A stretch of DNA of 64,000 nucleotides from Bdellovibrionales bacterium RIFOXYC1_FULL_37_79. Lineage in GTDB: Bacteria; Bdellovibrionota; Bacteriovoracia; Bacteriovoracales; Bacteriovoracaceae. The stretch lies in the NCBI GenBank assembly GCA_001770015.1, contig MEQB01000035.1, positions 1-64,000 on the forward strand, given 5' to 3'. Shown piece by piece: positions 53,676 to 62,590 of the stretch. Position 1 is the first letter of the stretch. Each line of letters starts with the position of its first letter. The notes beneath the pieces were generated by a model. The model was given only the letters and a program-made list of their open reading frames with translations. It did no database searches and was not told the origin of the DNA. The position numbers and the translations under genes are program-made.

Positions 53676-54219
53676 GCGATGCACGGACTTTAATTGTCAT
53701 CCACCAGGTTAAAGAATGATTTGAAATTATAATTAATTGGGAAACGGCCAATCAATAAAAATTCACGATGACATAAGAATTAAAAACATATTCTTATAGC
53801 AAAGCAGAACTTGCATTGGTTCTTTTCTGATTTCATTATCAAAGATGAAAGTGAAAAAAAACTAGGAGAAATCAAAACTCGCCTTGGAATTATTAAACGT
53901 AAATATGATTTACTTGATGTGGAATTTCCTTACTAGCAAAAAAAGACGCAAAAATCCATAGACCAGTGGTCAAAACAACATTTCAAAAAAAATAGTATGT
54001 AATTCCTGTCAAGCATGTATCATTTATTTTATCTGATGATATACGAATGTCGAAGACCGTAAAATAAAGCGTCACTACCAGCTGGGACAGGCAATCGCTC
54101 CTGCTCATGCCTGCATACCAACCATCCTGGTTATAAGAGTCGGTAAGTTTCCGGGGCCAACAGGAGGATGGATATACTGTATCACCTTATTTACCAGTAT
54201 TAAAACCATGGTAGAAATA
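53676..54219. other. Gene-poor region with decayed coding fragments
   Basis: About 545 bases without an intact gene. One frame (53784-53936) is open without a start and reads HWFFSDFIIKDESEKKLGEI then RLGIIKRKYDLLDVEFPY, which looks like the end of a real protein. A second open stretch (54043-54246) follows two stops and has raised GC (GQAIAPAHACIPTILVIRVG). Both could be gene remnants. No family was recognised for either. Confidence 0.4.
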
Positions 54220-54256
54220 CTAAAAATAAAAGAAGGCCCGGTTTAGAGGGCCTTCT
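54220..54256 (-). terminator. Terminator of the papain-like protease gene
   Basis: Nine-base arms AGAAGGCCC and GGGCCTTCT have an eight-base loop. On the reverse strand they are followed by TTTATTTTTAG. It lies about 35 bases past the protease stop codon. Confidence 0.75.
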
Positions 54257-54292
54257 TCATTTCAATTCATTTATTTAAAAAACCAGAGCTTC

Positions 54293-55654
54293 TTATAGTT
54301 CAATTGGACTATAAATACGATAGACCGGATTCCAACCTTCTATGTCGTCATGAATATAAGCCGAAATTCTTAAAAAATACTCCGAGACGCTTGGATCTTT
54401 GTTAATAATCAAAGACGGGATGTCCATCACTGCTGGTTCACTATCATCAACAACAATGGTATCAACGCCATTTTTTAAAATATAATCTGCTCCTCTTACA
54501 TAAGAGCCATACTCCGGTTTTAAATTTTCAGGCACTGACATAATATCTGCGTTAGCATCATCAATGGGAAGCTGTTGATCCTTTTTAAAAGCAATAAACG
54601 TACTGGTATATAAAACCCTGTTTAATAGATTCTTAAAAACCCCGGTCATTTTTACTTTAATATCAGAAGATTGATCAATCACCACACTGACTGCTTCTGA
54701 AGCAGGAGTGGCTATCTGATCGTGGTCAGGTGGGATAACGACGGGCCCTGAATAATCCGCCGTGACGGTTCCGGTCGAACTATATTTATCTACATAATCA
54801 AAAGACAAGGAACCATAACCGAGTTTACCCCAGCTAGTTCCCCAGCTATTTTTGAAATAAAATTTTCTCTCTTTCATGTTATAACCAGTAAGTAAAATCG
54901 AGTGACCTCCGCACTGGGCATCTGGTTCGACTTCGCATCTTTTTCTATATTCCTCATTAAAATCACATTCACCAGTTTCTCCGTTCCAGCCTTCTGGGTG
55001 CAGGGGAAGTCCAATGACTACCGCATTCTTCTTTTCATTCATTTTATTGATGATGGACGCAGAATCGGCGGGAACAATTTCCACGGTAAAATCGGTAAAT
55101 TCAATCAATCTATCTTTAATCTCATCACCAGGTCCAACATGGGCGTAACACATAACCGGGGTACCCTCTTGTTCATCCTTATAGTTTTCACACGGTAACC
55201 CTTTAGCAAACCATGACGGTCCATAGGGCATATCTTTTTCTAGAAAAAAACCCTTGCTTAAGGCCTTTAAATTTAGGGAAGCTCGCGAACCATCCCCATT
55301 ACTAAACTCTCCCAGTACGGCCTTTCCGTAATAAATCAGATATTCTTCCGACATGTTGATCACTTTACCCGTTTTCTTCTTAACCAGACTTTCAGCCAAG
55401 GCTATGGAAGAAAAATATGCACAAGCACCTCTTTCACTCTGGCTTTTAACAGGGGATTGAAATTCCTGAAGAGATAGTTCACTTGGATAGTTGACTAAAA
55501 ACAGACTTAAATTTTTATTAACGGCTTTGGGGGGTAAATTTTCAAATTTTTGTAACTTGAACTTTTTGCCTTCAAATTCATATTCACCGGCCAAGACAAG
55601 AGTTGAAATAAAACCAACCAGCAGACTGACAATTGTTAACCTAAAAAATAACAT
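54293..55654 (-). CDS. Secreted papain-like cysteine protease (C1 family)
   Basis: The protein has about 453 residues with a signal peptide (MLFFRLTIVSLLVGFISTLV). ATG 55654 is chosen because AGGAG lies seven bases upstream; the in-frame ATG five codons earlier overlaps that site. The catalytic elements of C1 peptidases are visible. They are the oxyanion Gln72 and Cys78 in PVKSQSERGACAYFSSIALA, His in QCGGHSILLTGYNMK, and Asn in FYFKNSWGTSWGKLGYG. There is no obvious inhibitory propeptide of ERFNIN type. The last 150 residues form an extra beta-rich domain. The protein probably acts outside the cell, fitting a predatory or scavenging lifestyle. The terminator suggests a single-gene transcript. 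Confidence 0.88.
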   Translation of the reverse strand: MLFFRLTIVSLLVGFISTLVLAGEYEFEGKKFKLQKFENLPPKAVNKNLSLFLVNYPSELSLQEFQSPVKSQSERGACAYFSSIALAESLVKKKTGKVINMSEEYLIYYGKAVLGEFSNGDGSRASLNLKALSKGFFLEKDMPYGPSWFAKGLPCENYKDEQEGTPVMCYAHVGPGDEIKDRLIEFTDFTVEIVPADSASIINKMNEKKNAVVIGLPLHPEGWNGETGECDFNEEYRKRCEVEPDAQCGGHSILLTGYNMKERKFYFKNSWGTSWGKLGYGSLSFDYVDKYSSTGTVTADYSGPVVIPPDHDQIATPASEAVSVVIDQSSDIKVKMTGVFKNLLNRVLYTSTFIAFKKDQQLPIDDANADIMSVPENLKPEYGSYVRGADYILKNGVDTIVVDDSEPAVMDIPSLIINKDPSVSEYFLRISAYIHDDIEGWNPVYRIYSPIEL

Positions 55655-55745
55655 AACTTCACTCCTCATAAGTTTTCAATTTCATCGTAGTTACCCTGAT
55701 AAAATGAATCCGTCCATGAGTAGTGTCAAATTTATATAAATAAAA

Positions 55746-56252
55746 TTAAATAAATCGTATTTTCAAGTACACGACGCCGTCAATTTTTAACGAACTGACG
55801 GACATCTTTAATGCACGCGAAGAGTCATCTGGGGCTTGTTCAATGATTATTTGCTCATCTTGATATTGCTTTTCAAAATTGAAGGTATCCATAATCACTT
55901 TTCGCAAATTACAGGTTCCACAATGCACAGTCTTTCCGCATCCTCCCGGCAAAAAAGCATTTTTACACTCAAATACTTTTCCAGCTGGCAGTTTTTGTAC
56001 AGGAACATTATCCTTACCCAAGGCAACCCGGGCAACCCGGTTAGCATTGAGAATGACCCTATCATTACCCGTAATGACGATGGGATGGGGAAAATCTTCA
56101 ATGTAGTCGTTGAGCTCCATGGTAGCTGATGACGCCTTCATATGAAATTCACACATACTACAAATTCCATGGGATATTTCTTCCCCTCCTTTATTAGTAG
56201 GTAAGGCCACCGGTCCTAATCCTTTTCCACACCAAGCACATTGTCTTTTCAT
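55746..56252 (-). CDS. PAS-like protein with cysteine clusters, coupled to the topoisomerase genes
   Basis: The 168-residue cytosolic protein begins with a probable zinc site of C5-C8 and C31-C34 (CAWC, CSMC). A PAS-like segment follows (FPHPIVITGNDRVILNANRV, 54-73). A second cluster comes after it: C96, C105, C111 and C114 in FECKNAF, GGCGKTVHCGTC. Such clusters may bind zinc or an iron-sulphur group, and PAS domains sense redox or ligands. The ATG overlaps the stop of the A-like subunit gene by four bases, so translation is coupled. A role in modulating the topoisomerase is plausible but inferred only from coupling. Confidence 0.65.
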   Translation of the reverse strand: MKRQCAWCGKGLGPVALPTNKGGEEISHGICSMCEFHMKASSATMELNDYIEDFPHPIVITGNDRVILNANRVARVALGKDNVPVQKLPAGKVFECKNAFLPGGCGKTVHCGTCNLRKVIMDTFNFEKQYQDEQIIIEQAPDDSSRALKMSVSSLKIDGVVYLKIRFI

Positions 56253-57688
56253 TGCAGACCTTTTTTCTTTTTATTAATCCCTTTTTCCAAATTTTTCATT
56301 AACTTGATTTTTTCCTTTTCCTTTTCCACCAGCCACTGGGATAACTGCTCTTTCACATCTATCAATTCTTCAATCAATTTTTTTTCAACCAGCTTGGAAG
56401 ATTTAAAAATTTTTGTGCAATCAATTAGTGCCTTGGAATCTTCCTTGACCATTTGTACTCTTTTTGCCACTTCTTCTTTGGTCATACGATAAATTGGCAT
56501 GTCCGACAGATAATCACAAAAAGTAAATTTTTTGCTGGTTAAATATTCCACAAAACTCTTACGATTCGCGCTCACAGTCGCCTTATGATAATGTTTTTCC
56601 TTAATAAACCTGATTATCTCATTATTCTGTTTGATTTTTTCTTCATAATTTTGGGCCCGTAAAACATATCTTCTATGAACTACTTCGAGTCTTTTTTGAG
56701 TAAAAATTTTAATAATTTCCTCTGGATTATCAAATATTTTTACCCCCCGCTCAGAAATCAGCGTATAGTTCGGAACCAGCGATGATGAAACCAGCATGGA
56801 TTTTTCAATTTCCTCCAAACTGATTTCTTGTCCTCTTTTAAAAATAAGTTCAATTTTAATTTCATTATTAACCGATGAATCAATATAATCTTTAAGGTCT
56901 CCCTTATCGATAAATTTATTCAAATGACGATATATTTTGGCCGCATCATATCCCTTGGGAACTTCTGTAATAAAAAATTTATCCCCGATTTTTTCAATTT
57001 TCATCGGAAATACAATTCTTCCCGACTTTTCAATCTCCAATTTATGCTGATAATTGTGGTAAAAAGGACGCAACTTTTTGGGAGTACCGGTTTCCACACA
57101 ATGGATAATGGAATCCACCAGGTCTTTATGATGAAAACCAGGTATCACCGAGGAAAAACCGGTACCAATACCTTCCGCTCCATTTAAAAGCATGAGTGGA
57201 AGCTTGGGATAGAAAGAAACCGGCTCCATGACTTTTTCATCGTAATTGGGAACCATATCAACTTGTTCAAGATCATCAAACAGTAAAATTTGTGCCACTT
57301 TCCCCAGCTTGCATTCAATATACCTGCTGGCAGCTGGTTGAGTTTCCATTCTCTCCCCAAAGTAGCCTTTTTTATCAATCAAATTGTAATTATTAGAAAA
57401 AGTATAATCCTGGGCCATATTCACAATCGCCGATTCTATTGAAGCCGGCCCATGGGGATGCAAGGTCAATACCAGTCCGGTCGCCGAAGAGACTTTCATT
57501 AGCCCTTTGCTTTGATTTTTATAAAGCGTGTAAAGAATTCTGCGCTGTCCAGGCTTTAAACCATCTTGCAAATAGGGAATCGCCCGATCCATCAACGTAT
57601 AGATTTGATAGGCCCGATATTCATCTCTGACAATTTTATCAAGCGGTATCGATTCCATTGAGTGCAAATATTTTTCTTCCATATCCAT
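56249..57688 (-). CDS. Type IIA topoisomerase A-like subunit, T4 gp52-like
   Basis: The subunit cleaves and religates DNA. The 479-residue protein contains AYQIYTLMDRAIPYLQDGLK then PGQRRILY, the WHD segment LHPHGPASIESAIVNMAQ, catalytic Tyr123 in QPAASRYIECKL, and LPLMLLNGAEGIGTGFSS. NGAEGIGTG is typical of eukaryotic topoisomerase II and differs from the NGSSGIAVG of GyrA. The ending with PIYRMTKEEVAKRVQ and the lack of a C-terminal beta-pinwheel fit T4 gp52 (442 aa). GyrA and ParC (about 750-880 aa) are much longer. It starts 15 bases after the B-like gene and overlaps the PAS-like gene. It may be a specialised enzyme beside a normal gyrase. Confidence 0.85.
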   Translation of the reverse strand: MDMEEKYLHSMESIPLDKIVRDEYRAYQIYTLMDRAIPYLQDGLKPGQRRILYTLYKNQSKGLMKVSSATGLVLTLHPHGPASIESAIVNMAQDYTFSNNYNLIDKKGYFGERMETQPAASRYIECKLGKVAQILLFDDLEQVDMVPNYDEKVMEPVSFYPKLPLMLLNGAEGIGTGFSSVIPGFHHKDLVDSIIHCVETGTPKKLRPFYHNYQHKLEIEKSGRIVFPMKIEKIGDKFFITEVPKGYDAAKIYRHLNKFIDKGDLKDYIDSSVNNEIKIELIFKRGQEISLEEIEKSMLVSSSLVPNYTLISERGVKIFDNPEEIIKIFTQKRLEVVHRRYVLRAQNYEEKIKQNNEIIRFIKEKHYHKATVSANRKSFVEYLTSKKFTFCDYLSDMPIYRMTKEEVAKRVQMVKEDSKALIDCTKIFKSSKLVEKKLIEELIDVKEQLSQWLVEKEKEKIKLMKNLEKGINKKKKGLQ

Positions 57689-57703
57689 CCCGTTATTTCA
57701 CCA

Positions 57704-59881
57704 TTAATTTTTAGCCGCTCTTTTTTCTTTCATATTCAAAAGCCCTTCCTGCACCAGATCGGTATAGGCGGTATGAGAGGGAGTCTTGAGCTTGATCACT
57801 TTAGGCGCTTTATGATCCGGTTTAGTCATTTTTTTAGTGGTTTTCTTTTGCTTTTGTCCTTTATCCGCCGAAACACTACCCCCGCTGGTAGCTGGCGGTA
57901 TTTTCGATGCATGGTTTTTTTCATATTCATCCTGATCCATTAAAAGATCTTTCCTGGGACTGGAATCTTTACCAAAACACACTTGCAACATGCTTTTAGC
58001 GCTCTCTAAATCCTCAATGGTAATTTTAGTGAAAGACTCTCTCGATAAAACATACTTGAACGCTTCGGGGCTCATCTCCCCCAACCCTTTGTTCCTTTGA
58101 ATTTCATGAATTTTTTTATGTTTTTCCTTGAGCATTTCCAGTTCATTTTCGGTTTCGGCAAAGACCCTCTCACCTTTATCCAAGATCACCTCAAACAAAG
58201 GCGCTTTGGCGATTTGAATAATCCCCTTTTCAAACAGCTCCGGCCAAAAGGTAAAAAAGAAATTGGTAAGCAATGTATTGATGTGCCCACCATCCACATC
58301 GGAATCCGCTAAAAATACAATTTTTGAATAGCGCATATTTTCAAAATCTACCGGATGACCAATGGTTAAACCAATACTGGCCATAATGTCTGAAAATTCC
58401 TGGTTATCCAAAATATCTTTGATAGATGCCTGGACCACATTCATCGGCTTGCCTTTTAAGGCAATTCCCCCCTGATATAATTTATTTCTAGCAGAGCGCA
58501 GACCACCAATAGCCGAATCACCTTCGCAAATAAAAAGCGTGCATAACTCTCTTTTTCTTCTTTCATTGGCATCCAGAAGTTTTTCCACTCTTTGTTTTTT
58601 TTGTTGCTTACCCCGTTTGGTGGCATCTTTGAATTCTTCAAATCGGTGCCGACTTTTTGCCCTCTCCAAAACATCATCCGAAAATTCCGGGTAGGACTTG
58701 GCAAATTTCGTAAGATATTTTTCCATAAAAATATCCACGGCCTTATCCAAATGATTATCCCGCACCAGTTTACGTTTGGTCTGGGATTCAAAACGGGCGT
58801 TGGGCATGGTGATACCAATGATAAAGGTAAGCCCGGTTAAAACGTCATTATCCACCACATTCAAATTTTCTTTCTTACTGGTTCGCTCCAGCTTCTCCTT
58901 GAAAAAATTAATAAACGATCTTTTGATCCGGTCGTGATGAAATCCTCCATCAAAGGTGGGACTTGAATTAACAAAGGAAATCATGCGCTCCCTCTGCTCA
59001 CTACTTCTATCCACCACCAGGGACAAGGAGAAATCAATTCGGCCTTGGGCCTTTTTATTCTTGTTGGTCATGGTTTCATAGATGTACTTATCATATCCAA
59101 ACGGCCTGGCCTTCTCTGGATTAATTCTTTGGGCCAGTTCATAAAGACCATTTTCATACAAATATTTTTCTTTATTAAAATAAAATGCCAGTCCTGGGTT
59201 GTTATAGGCCAAATCAATAATTCTTTTTCTCAGGAGATCAGGATCAATAATATTATTTTTATAAACTTCCTGGGCAAGCACCAGTTCCACCCGCACTCCG
59301 GAATGACCGGTGAAGGATTTTGCCGGGGTCTTTTTAACCGTCAAGGCCCCATCTAAAAAGCTATAAGTCTGCTCTTTTTTGGTATTATAATGGCGAACTC
59401 TTACGATAAAGCTATCGGAAGTCAAACAGGTTGCCGCCGCTCCCAAACCATTTTGCCCCAGAGTTCTAAACAGAAAACCTTTTTCATCCACTTCATCATC
59501 TTTGAATTTTGAGCCGGTTCTAAATTCCGTATAAACTTCTTTAATCTTATCCAGAGGAAAACCAATACCATTATCTTCAATCGCCACCGTTTTACCATCT
59601 TCCATCAGGGTGGTATGAATTTCCGTGACGTGTCCCCTATAGTATTCATCTATGCAATTATCTAGAATTTCTTCAATGGCCTTGGATTTTGCCTGGTGGA
59701 ACTTAATGGTCTTAAATTCCAGGGAATTCTCTCCGTATATATAAGTATCTAAGTCTTCAATTTCATTACTACCAAAGACAAGACTGAGTCTGTTTCGGCA
59801 GTGCCATCTCTGATCTTTACTTTCTATAACAGCATCATGGGTCTTTCCGCGACGATTAACTTTTTGTACATCCATAGACAA
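57704..59881 (-). CDS. Type IIA topoisomerase B-like (ATPase/Toprim) subunit, T4 gp39-like
   Basis: The subunit binds ATP and captures the transported DNA segment. The GHKL ATPase motifs are E71 and N75 in IEEILDNCIDEYYRG, IEDNGIGFP (101-109) and GQNGLGAAATCLTS (142-155). The transducer has FVNSSPTFDGGFHHDRI and NARFESQTKRKL, with Lys369. The Toprim domain has CEGDSAIGGLRSARNK (452-466) and ADSDVDGGH (525-533). WPELFEKG (546-553) is nearly that of T4 gp39 (WPELFEQG) and NKGLGEM follows. At 725 aa it has a Lys-rich tail of about 100 residues. The start is TTG 59881 with AAGG five bases away, or ATG 59875. It is first of a three-gene transcript. Confidence 0.87.
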   Translation of the reverse strand: MSMDVQKVNRRGKTHDAVIESKDQRWHCRNRLSLVFGSNEIEDLDTYIYGENSLEFKTIKFHQAKSKAIEEILDNCIDEYYRGHVTEIHTTLMEDGKTVAIEDNGIGFPLDKIKEVYTEFRTGSKFKDDEVDEKGFLFRTLGQNGLGAAATCLTSDSFIVRVRHYNTKKEQTYSFLDGALTVKKTPAKSFTGHSGVRVELVLAQEVYKNNIIDPDLLRKRIIDLAYNNPGLAFYFNKEKYLYENGLYELAQRINPEKARPFGYDKYIYETMTNKNKKAQGRIDFSLSLVVDRSSEQRERMISFVNSSPTFDGGFHHDRIKRSFINFFKEKLERTSKKENLNVVDNDVLTGLTFIIGITMPNARFESQTKRKLVRDNHLDKAVDIFMEKYLTKFAKSYPEFSDDVLERAKSRHRFEEFKDATKRGKQQKKQRVEKLLDANERRKRELCTLFICEGDSAIGGLRSARNKLYQGGIALKGKPMNVVQASIKDILDNQEFSDIMASIGLTIGHPVDFENMRYSKIVFLADSDVDGGHINTLLTNFFFTFWPELFEKGIIQIAKAPLFEVILDKGERVFAETENELEMLKEKHKKIHEIQRNKGLGEMSPEAFKYVLSRESFTKITIEDLESAKSMLQVCFGKDSSPRKDLLMDQDEYEKNHASKIPPATSGGSVSADKGQKQKKTTKKMTKPDHKAPKVIKLKTPSHTAYTDLVQEGLLNMKEKRAAKN

Positions 59882-60005
59882 TCAAACCTTTTTTAAGTTA
59901 AAGGATACTTAAAATCTTATACAATTTGTGTAAAATGTAACTAGAGTTTATTATATTTATCATAAGTTATGTATAACGTAAATTTTTTGAACCCATAATT
60001 ACGCG

Positions 60006-60617
60006 GTGTGCTTAATAAAAACTTTTTCGATTCCCCTATTCTTCATCGTTTCTTTAACTGCCTTCAGTGCCGGTTTAGAGATCAACAATCTGCCTTTTCC
60101 TAAAAATACTTTGGACAAAATTAAAAAACACGAAATCATCACTGAATCCGTCGTCACCGATTACGAAGCGAAGGATAAAAACAAACGTCAAACCATGGAT
60201 TTCAAGTCAGCCGGCCTGCATAAAAAAACCTGTGCCGAATCGATCCCCAGAATTTTTAATTACGAAAGTTATCAAGATAAAATTGAAATGATCACCCACA
60301 GTAGCTACAACGATGCCCTCGGAAGAATTAAAATTATCCTAACCGCACCAATTATAAAACACAGCTTCGGCCTGAATTTTAAAATACCAAGGATTACGCA
60401 ACCGGGCAGTTTTGACTTTCTTTTTGATAGTGGTTTTTTAAGTGGCCTGAAAGGGACAATTACCGTCACACCCATTAACAAACACTGTCTCTACTATGCT
60501 CAAGCAAGCTGGGATGGACCTCACAGCGGTTACTCCAATCTTATTCTGAGCCTTTTTTCCAAAACCGCCATGGCCCTTAGTACCAATAAACTTTTTAGAA
60601 TTTCCGGTAGTTACTAA
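60006..60617 (+). CDS. Secreted hypothetical protein
   Basis: The 203-residue protein starts at GTG 60006 and has a signal peptide (MCLIKTFSIPLFFIVSLTAF, cleavage near SAG). The mature part contains a cysteine pair (KTCAES, NKHCLYY) and alternating strands (RIKIILTAPIIKHSFGLNF, GTITVTPINKHCLYYAQASW). No family was recognised; the fold may be a periplasmic alpha/beta barrel-like domain. It diverges from the topoisomerase operon with 120 bases between. It converges with the next gene with six bases between the stops. Confidence 0.55.
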   Translation: MCLIKTFSIPLFFIVSLTAFSAGLEINNLPFPKNTLDKIKKHEIITESVVTDYEAKDKNKRQTMDFKSAGLHKKTCAESIPRIFNYESYQDKIEMITHSSYNDALGRIKIILTAPIIKHSFGLNFKIPRITQPGSFDFLFDSGFLSGLKGTITVTPINKHCLYYAQASWDGPHSGYSNLILSLFSKTAMALSTNKLFRISGSY

Positions 60618-60623
60618 TACCTG

Positions 60624-61196
60624 TTATTCCAACAAAAAATAATCCTTCATGGCATCTTCTTTTAATCTTCTTTTGACCGCCTCTTCGAAATCAATAATTT
60701 CAGTGAAGGCCTGGGTGGCGGTTTCCGTAGCCGGAGTCATATTGATACAAAACAGTTTACTGGGCAGTGAATGCATCAACTCATATTGTTTTTCCAGGCA
60801 ATTAGTCAACGTTTGAAAAGATTTCAAATGAGCACATGCATAGATCGAGTGTTTTTCCCGTTTAGTTTTTTTTCTGGCCAATTGACAGTACTCAAACCCG
60901 TTCTTGTTGACACAGGCGAAATGTCTTTTTTTACAATCATAAATCAGATACTCACCTGCATAATATCTATAATCATACTGGTGCAATTTATCTGCCTCGC
61001 CTCTGGCCTGTTGTCTGGCCTCTTCGATAGATTGGATAGTGCCATCATCCCTTACAATATAATCGTCAGATTTTTCCTGACTTTGAATTTCCAAATCAAT
61101 TTTTAATACATTCGGCTTCTTTTGCGCCAACAAAGCACCCGGCATCATACAATACGTAACTAAAAGGCATGTCCACACTTTGGGGACTGACCACAT
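60624..61196 (-). CDS. Secreted hypothetical protein at the end of the lemA operon
   Basis: The 190-residue protein has a signal peptide (MWSVPKVWTCLLVTYCMMPG, cleavage after LLA). The mature part is polar, with a segment IVRDDGTIQSIEEARQQARG, followed by several cysteines (IYDCKKRHFACVNKNGFEYC, YACAHL, TNCLEK, LFCINM). It is three bases downstream of the TPM gene and so probably co-transcribed with lemA and both TPM genes. No family was recognised. A periplasmic disulphide-bonded protein is likely. Confidence 0.6.
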   Translation of the reverse strand: MWSVPKVWTCLLVTYCMMPGALLAQKKPNVLKIDLEIQSQEKSDDYIVRDDGTIQSIEEARQQARGEADKLHQYDYRYYAGEYLIYDCKKRHFACVNKNGFEYCQLARKKTKREKHSIYACAHLKSFQTLTNCLEKQYELMHSLPSKLFCINMTPATETATQAFTEIIDFEEAVKRRLKEDAMKDYFLLE

Positions 61197-61199
61197 ACT

Positions 61200-61859
61200 C
61201 TACTCCTTGATGATTAACTTATTTGGTAATTCGTCAATATCGCCAAGTTGAACGGGGAAAAGAGGTTTTAAAATATTGCCGCTATTTATTAATGCTTTTT
61301 CCAATCCACTGGCCAGATCTTTTTGTTTCATACCACTGGTGATTAAATTAACCATTGCCGTCCAGGTATCCGCCGGTAGCTGGTCGCAGATGATTTGGTC
61401 TGCCAGGACAATTGCTTTTCTTTCTAAAACTGAAATAAAAAATAGTATTCCAGTACCATCCTTGGTCTTTTTAATATTCGACTGATAGAATTCCAGCAAT
61501 GCTCTTTTTTCGACTTGCTCACCTTGATCCCAGGCAGGAGTCAGCATTCTTTTTACCCAGTCAAGCTGATTTAATAAAAAGGTTGCTATCAACAACAATA
61601 ATAAATAAGGAATAAAAGTAATCTGCAAAAAACCCAGATATTTTTCTTCCAGTAAACGCACATCAAAAATAAAATAAAGTACCAGGCCAAGTAAAAGAAT
61701 GATCGCCGGAACATGCCCGGTGGTACTGGAATTTTTCACCACCACGGCCACCAATTCCGCCGAGGTATGTTTTTCCACACGGGCAATGGTCTCTTCCACC
61801 CTTTTGATCCCTTCTTCCTCAATATATTTTTTTACAAATTTAGGTATACTCATCACCAT
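61200..61859 (-). CDS. TPM-domain membrane protein
   Basis: The 219-residue protein has a TPM-like start (HTSAELVAVVVKNSSTTG). Two membrane helices near 48-68 and 80-100 follow (VPAIILLLGLVLYFIF, FIPYLLLLLIATFLL), then a second soluble part with ILFFISVLERKAIVLADQII, the usual TPM pattern. TPM domains occur beside LemA and often in a second copy lacking the Gly-rich tail, as here. The start ATG GTG ATG leaves two close alternatives. It overlaps the upstream TPM gene by seven bases. Confidence 0.8.
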   Translation of the reverse strand: MVMSIPKFVKKYIEEEGIKRVEETIARVEKHTSAELVAVVVKNSSTTGHVPAIILLLGLVLYFIFDVRLLEEKYLGFLQITFIPYLLLLLIATFLLNQLDWVKRMLTPAWDQGEQVEKRALLEFYQSNIKKTKDGTGILFFISVLERKAIVLADQIICDQLPADTWTAMVNLITSGMKQKDLASGLEKALINSGNILKPLFPVQLGDIDELPNKLIIKE

Positions 61860-62590
61860 CTCCCCGAGGCTCCGCCACCACTAAATCCGCCGCCGCCGCC
61901 AGACCAGCCCCCTCCGCCAAATCCGCCGCCACCGCCCAAGAACCCTCCCGGACGTCGCCCCAATCTTCCAATGCCAAAGATACTTCCAAACAAAAGCGTG
62001 AATATATTGGTCCTGATAAACAATATAAATAAAATAAACAAAAGGAGCTTGAACCACGAAGTACGCCCCTTTATAGTTGACCTTGACAAATTGGTGGAAA
62101 GACCTAAATTCTTTTCATGAGGAAGGGCATGCCGAGCAATCGCTACAACTCCACTCATGACCCCGCTATCATAATCCCCCGCCTGAAAATAAGGTGTAAT
62201 AACCTCTGCAATGATCCTTTTGGCCACAGCATCAGGAATAACTCCTTCCAGTCCCTGACCAACTTCGATACGCATGGTCCGATCATTTTTAGAAATCAGT
62301 AATAAAACCCCCTGATCTTCTTTGGCACTACCAATACCCCATTGTTCCACGACTTTAATCGAAGCCTGTTCAATCGTTTCACCTTGTAAATCTAAAACCG
62401 TCAAGACTTGCAGCTGGACACCATGACGTGCGTAAATCTCTCTAATCAATTTTTCCATCTGTTCTTTATTTTTAAATTTTAACAAACCGGCCCGATCAAC
62501 CACCGGCCCAGTCAGTATGGGAACCTCAAAGGACCACACCTGAAAACTTAAAATAATGGTAAATAAGAAAAACAGATTAGCATATTTCAT
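61853..62590 (-). CDS. TPM-domain protein with glycine-rich C-terminus (YgcG-like)
   Basis: The 245-residue protein has a signal peptide (MKYANLFFLFTIILSFQVWS). The TPM domain (about 22-165) has GPVVDRAGLLKF, IEQASIKVVEQWGIG and DQGVLLLISKNDRTMRIEVG. A membrane helix at about 180-200 (KLLLFILFILFIRTNIFTLL) and a Gly-rich tail (FLGGGGGFGGGGWSGGGGGF) complete the usual YgcG layout. These proteins sit in the inner membrane with the domain in the periplasm, and work with LemA in membrane stress in ways not yet clear. The ATG overlaps the lemA stop by one base. Confidence 0.9.
   Translation of the reverse strand: MKYANLFFLFTIILSFQVWSFEVPILTGPVVDRAGLLKFKNKEQMEKLIREIYARHGVQLQVLTVLDLQGETIEQASIKVVEQWGIGSAKEDQGVLLLISKNDRTMRIEVGQGLEGVIPDAVAKRIIAEVITPYFQAGDYDSGVMSGVVAIARHALPHEKNLGLSTNLSRSTIKGRTSWFKLLLFILFILFIRTNIFTLLFGSIFGIGRLGRRPGGFLGGGGGFGGGGWSGGGGGFSGGGASGRW

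Noticed and set aside
54040-54190. Possible c-di-GMP (GEMM) riboswitch suggested by GGGACAGGC and CCATCC...GGATGG pairing
   Set aside because: The core GCAAAGC and the tetraloop-receptor parts are absent and no gene follows directly on that strand.
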